Below, piece after piece: positions 61,326 through 64,000 of a stretch of DNA of 64,000 nt. This DNA comes from Akkermansiaceae bacterium. Lineage in GTDB: Bacteria; Verrucomicrobiota; Verrucomicrobiia; Verrucomicrobiales; Akkermansiaceae. Position numbers and translations under genes: made by a program. The stretch's first letter is position 1, and every line of letters starts with the position of its first letter. The stretch covers positions 1 to 64,000 of the forward strand of contig JALOTY010000002.1 in NCBI GenBank assembly GCA_025457665.1, given 5' to 3'. The notes below the pieces were generated by a model. That model saw nothing but the letters and a program-made list of their open reading frames with translations. It did not search any database and had not been told where the DNA came from.

Positions 61326-62921
61326 TCAAGGGTCCCAGTTGGGGTTCTTGAGTCGGACTCTGACGAAGCCTCGGACGCCGGAGGGCAGGGGGATGAAACG
61401 GTTTCCCGGGACGGGTCCGACGAGGGTGGTTTGCGGTTCCCAGGGGCCTTCAAGGTCGGTCGCGCTTTCACCACGGAGTGCCATGGGCAGGCCGATGCTT
61501 GGCTGGGTATAGGCGCTGTCTTCGTTCCAGCTCAGTATGCGAATGTTTCCGTTCGCTACGAGGCGGGGGAGTTTGCCTTCGTCGATATCGATGACCTCGG
61601 GATTCGCTCCGCAGGCGAGTTCGATTTCGTTGGCGAAGCCGTCGCCATCGGCATCGGCTTCCGGTTCCCGCATGGCCCCTTTCATTCGGAAATAGCCGAG
61701 GCGGTCGAGCTCCTTGAAATACTGCGGTTCCTGAGTGGCGTGGTGGATGTTGAGTTCGACCCGGCTGGCGGAAAAGAAGGAATCGTAAATCTGGATCCAA
61801 TAGACGGTGCCAGCCGTGGCGAGGAGGCGGACGCCTTCGTGGGTGTCGGAGAAGCCGGCAAAGTTTGCCATGGTCGGGGCACCGGCAAAGAGGCTGATCC
61901 GTGCACCGCCGGTGCTGCCGTACTGGGAAAACCGATAGTAACCATTGGCCGGGCAGGTCCATTTCCACCAGATCGTGCGGCTGCCGAAAAACCCGAACTC
62001 CGGAAATCCGCCGTCCTCGCCCGCCACGCCCGCTTGGCCGGTGGCTTGGAAAATCCAGCCGCCATCGCAGATTTGCGAGGCGTTTCCGAGGTCGGTGGCG
62101 TTGGCGACATCATCATTCGGCGGGCGGCCGTCGGGCACGGATTCCATCCAGAATTCGATCCGTCCCGGGCCATAGGTTGAGTTATCGAAACTCATGAAGT
62201 ATTCCTCGCCTTCTTCGACAAGGAAGGCGGTGGAGTTGAATCCCGAGCCGACGCGGATGTTCTGACCTCCGCCCAAGGACTGATAGACGGTGATGCGCGG
62301 CTCGAAGTTGCTGCGTCGGGCATCGATCACCACCGCGCCGGAGAAACCGGCGGTCCATTTCCACCAAACGGAGGCGGTGGGATGAATGGTCGGGTGCCAG
62401 TCTACTTCACTGGTTTCCGCGGAGGCGAAGAGGTTGTTTCCCTGGATTTTCCGAGGCAGATCGGAAGGGATGATTTCGGCATCGACGCGCTGGTCCGCGC
62501 CGCCCACGGGAAAAGTTTCGAGGCCGATGACATCGCCGCCGGGGCTATCGATGGCGAGATGATAGATGGTATTGGCACTCGCTGGAAAATCGACTGACTT
62601 CGTGCCTTGGGCAACGAGCGTGAGGGCGTTCACCGCGTTTCCTGTGTAAATCGCGATGCGAGAGGCGTTGCCATTGAGATATTCCTGGAATCTCACGGGT
62701 GAGCTTGCGGGGGCAAGCCAGCGGAACCAGCGCGAGGCGGCTGCGGGGCTGCCGGCGTGGGCGGGTTCGCCGGGCTCGGCGCTGCCACCGCTGGGAACGA
62801 AGGTGAAGTAGGGCAGGCTCTGCGAGCTGAGATCCGTGGCGGTGGCGAAGGTATCGCTGCTGCCTCGGGCAAGCAGGGTGGAGCCGAGCAAGAGAAGGAG
62901 AATCGCGCGCTGCAATGACAT
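61326..62921 (-). CDS. secreted protein with internal repeats (pre-peptidase C-terminal-like)
   Basis: Signal peptide; repeated VWWKWTA / IWWKWTC and NDDVANATDLG modules; calcium-binding-like EADADGDGFANEIELACGANP. Confidence 0.6.
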   Translation of the reverse strand: MSLQRAILLLLLGSTLLARGSSDTFATATDLSSQSLPYFTFVPSGGSAEPGEPAHAGSPAAASRWFRWLAPASSPVRFQEYLNGNASRIAIYTGNAVNALTLVAQGTKSVDFPASANTIYHLAIDSPGGDVIGLETFPVGGADQRVDAEIIPSDLPRKIQGNNLFASAETSEVDWHPTIHPTASVWWKWTAGFSGAVVIDARRSNFEPRITVYQSLGGGQNIRVGSGFNSTAFLVEEGEEYFMSFDNSTYGPGRIEFWMESVPDGRPPNDDVANATDLGNASQICDGGWIFQATGQAGVAGEDGGFPEFGFFGSRTIWWKWTCPANGYYRFSQYGSTGGARISLFAGAPTMANFAGFSDTHEGVRLLATAGTVYWIQIYDSFFSASRVELNIHHATQEPQYFKELDRLGYFRMKGAMREPEADADGDGFANEIELACGANPEVIDIDEGKLPRLVANGNIRILSWNEDSAYTQPSIGLPMALRGESATDLEGPWEPQTTLVGPVPGNRFIPLPSGVRGFVRVRLKNPNWDP

Positions 62922-62988
62922 AGCTCGGAGTATCATTCCGATTCGGGCAAATCGACCGAAAAAGGGATGCGCCGGGATTTTGCCAAGT

Positions 62989-63882
62989 TCAGCGATCCTG
63001 AAGCCATCCCCGCAGGGTGGTGAGGTCCTTTTTCATCGCATCGAGCGTGGCCTTCACACGGGCTTCGCCATCGCCGCCGATGTATTCGATGTGGATGGAA
63101 ATCGGAGTGGTGGCGGGCAGCAGGCTTTTCATGAGCGAGCCGGATTTCGGGTTCACTGCGCCCTCGCCGAGCGGGCAGGCGTTCCAGGTTCGGCCATCGA
63201 GTCGGTAGTCCTTGAAATAGACGGCTGCGATTTGCGGGGCGGCGCGGCGGAGGTTGAGTTCCCAGGCATTGGCTCCTTCGACGGTGGCGTGGGCGAAATC
63301 GAAGGCGAGGCCGATTTCAGCGACATCGATGCCCTCCAAGGCCCCGAGGATATCCCAGATCGGGGCACCGACGAAGTCGGCACCGCGGTGATTTTGATAT
63401 TGGCCCTGCACGCCGATCGCGCGGTTCATCGCAGCGAGGTCGACCAATCTCGCGCGGATCTCGGCGAGTTGGGCGGGGATGGATTTCTTCAGATCGTAGC
63501 GGTAGTGGGTGAGACGGTATCGATGGATGCCGAGCTTGGCCGCGGTTTTCAGCAGGGCCTCGGCGGCGGGGTCTGCTTTGCCGATGTCCGAGGTCAGGAT
63601 GGCGACTTCCACGTCGTGTTTTTTCAAGGCATCGACGAATGCCGGAAGCTTGTCGGGAGCTTCGTGGGGTTCGATGTGACCGCCGCGGCGGATGGGTGCC
63701 TCGATCGCGCGAATCCCGAGTTCGGCAAGTCGGCGTCCCAGTTCATCGGCCGGGACTTTTTCGAGGAACTTGGTGAAGACCGCCATGGTCCGGTCGGCAC
63801 CGCCATCGGCGGGTGCGGCGGATGCAACGGATGCGGCGGCGAGGGTCATCGCGCTGGCGGCGAGGAAATCACGTCGTTTCAT
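62989..63882 (-). CDS. secreted (Tat-like) sugar phosphate isomerase/epimerase family protein
   Basis: MKRRDFLAASAMTLAAASVASA leader and xylose isomerase-like TIM barrel (YRLTHYRYDL, LAFDFAHATVEG, YFKDYRLDG). Confidence 0.75.
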   Translation of the reverse strand: MKRRDFLAASAMTLAAASVASAAPADGGADRTMAVFTKFLEKVPADELGRRLAELGIRAIEAPIRRGGHIEPHEAPDKLPAFVDALKKHDVEVAILTSDIGKADPAAEALLKTAAKLGIHRYRLTHYRYDLKKSIPAQLAEIRARLVDLAAMNRAIGVQGQYQNHRGADFVGAPIWDILGALEGIDVAEIGLAFDFAHATVEGANAWELNLRRAAPQIAAVYFKDYRLDGRTWNACPLGEGAVNPKSGSLMKSLLPATTPISIHIEYIGGDGEARVKATLDAMKKDLTTLRGWLQDR

Positions 63883-64000
63883 GCGGGAATCATGTCGCAT
63901 GCGTGCCCCGGGTCAAAGCCCAAGTCCGGAAGTCCGGAAGACGATCGTGGCCGAGGGGAAATCAGCCCTCAAGCAGCCGCAGCGGCGGCGGCGAAATTCT

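Overview
High-GC bacterial chromosome segment. DUF1549/DUF1553-PSCyt1 proteins, a PEP-CTERM protein and paralogous secreted glycoside-hydrolase-like proteins suggest Verrucomicrobia/PVC, but this is inference. Housekeeping genes include mfd, rarA, a beta-carbonic anhydrase, fusA, a PhoR/PhoB-like pair and tRNA-Arg(TCT). The most interesting part is about 18.9-36.6 kb: two minus-strand operons, each preceded by a perfect GTATGA-N16-TCATAC dyad (NikR-type operator) 31-32 bp upstream of its first start codon. Operon 1 encodes a NikR-like repressor that by my hand alignment lacks three of four canonical nickel ligands, two urea-carboxylase-associated DUF1989-type proteins, a urea/guanidine carboxylase and allophanate hydrolase. 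Operon 2 encodes an NMT1/TauT-like ABC transporter, a GlnT-like glutamine-synthetase homolog, a creatininase-family protein, a GFA-family protein, a SUMF1/FGE-family protein, a TIM-barrel protein and a Rieske oxygenase. I propose a repurposed NikR-fold regulator controlling uptake and breakdown of a nitrogen-rich (possibly guanidino) compound. Other notable items: a frameshifted carboxynorspermidine decarboxylase, a CobW-family gene with an in-frame amber codon at an expected Trp, a probable pseudokinase-TPR protein, tandem alpha-L-fucosidase-like paralogs, and two inverted mosaic intergenic repeat elements flanking phoRB and an orphan DNA methyltransferase. No database search was run; product names come from motif and family recognition.
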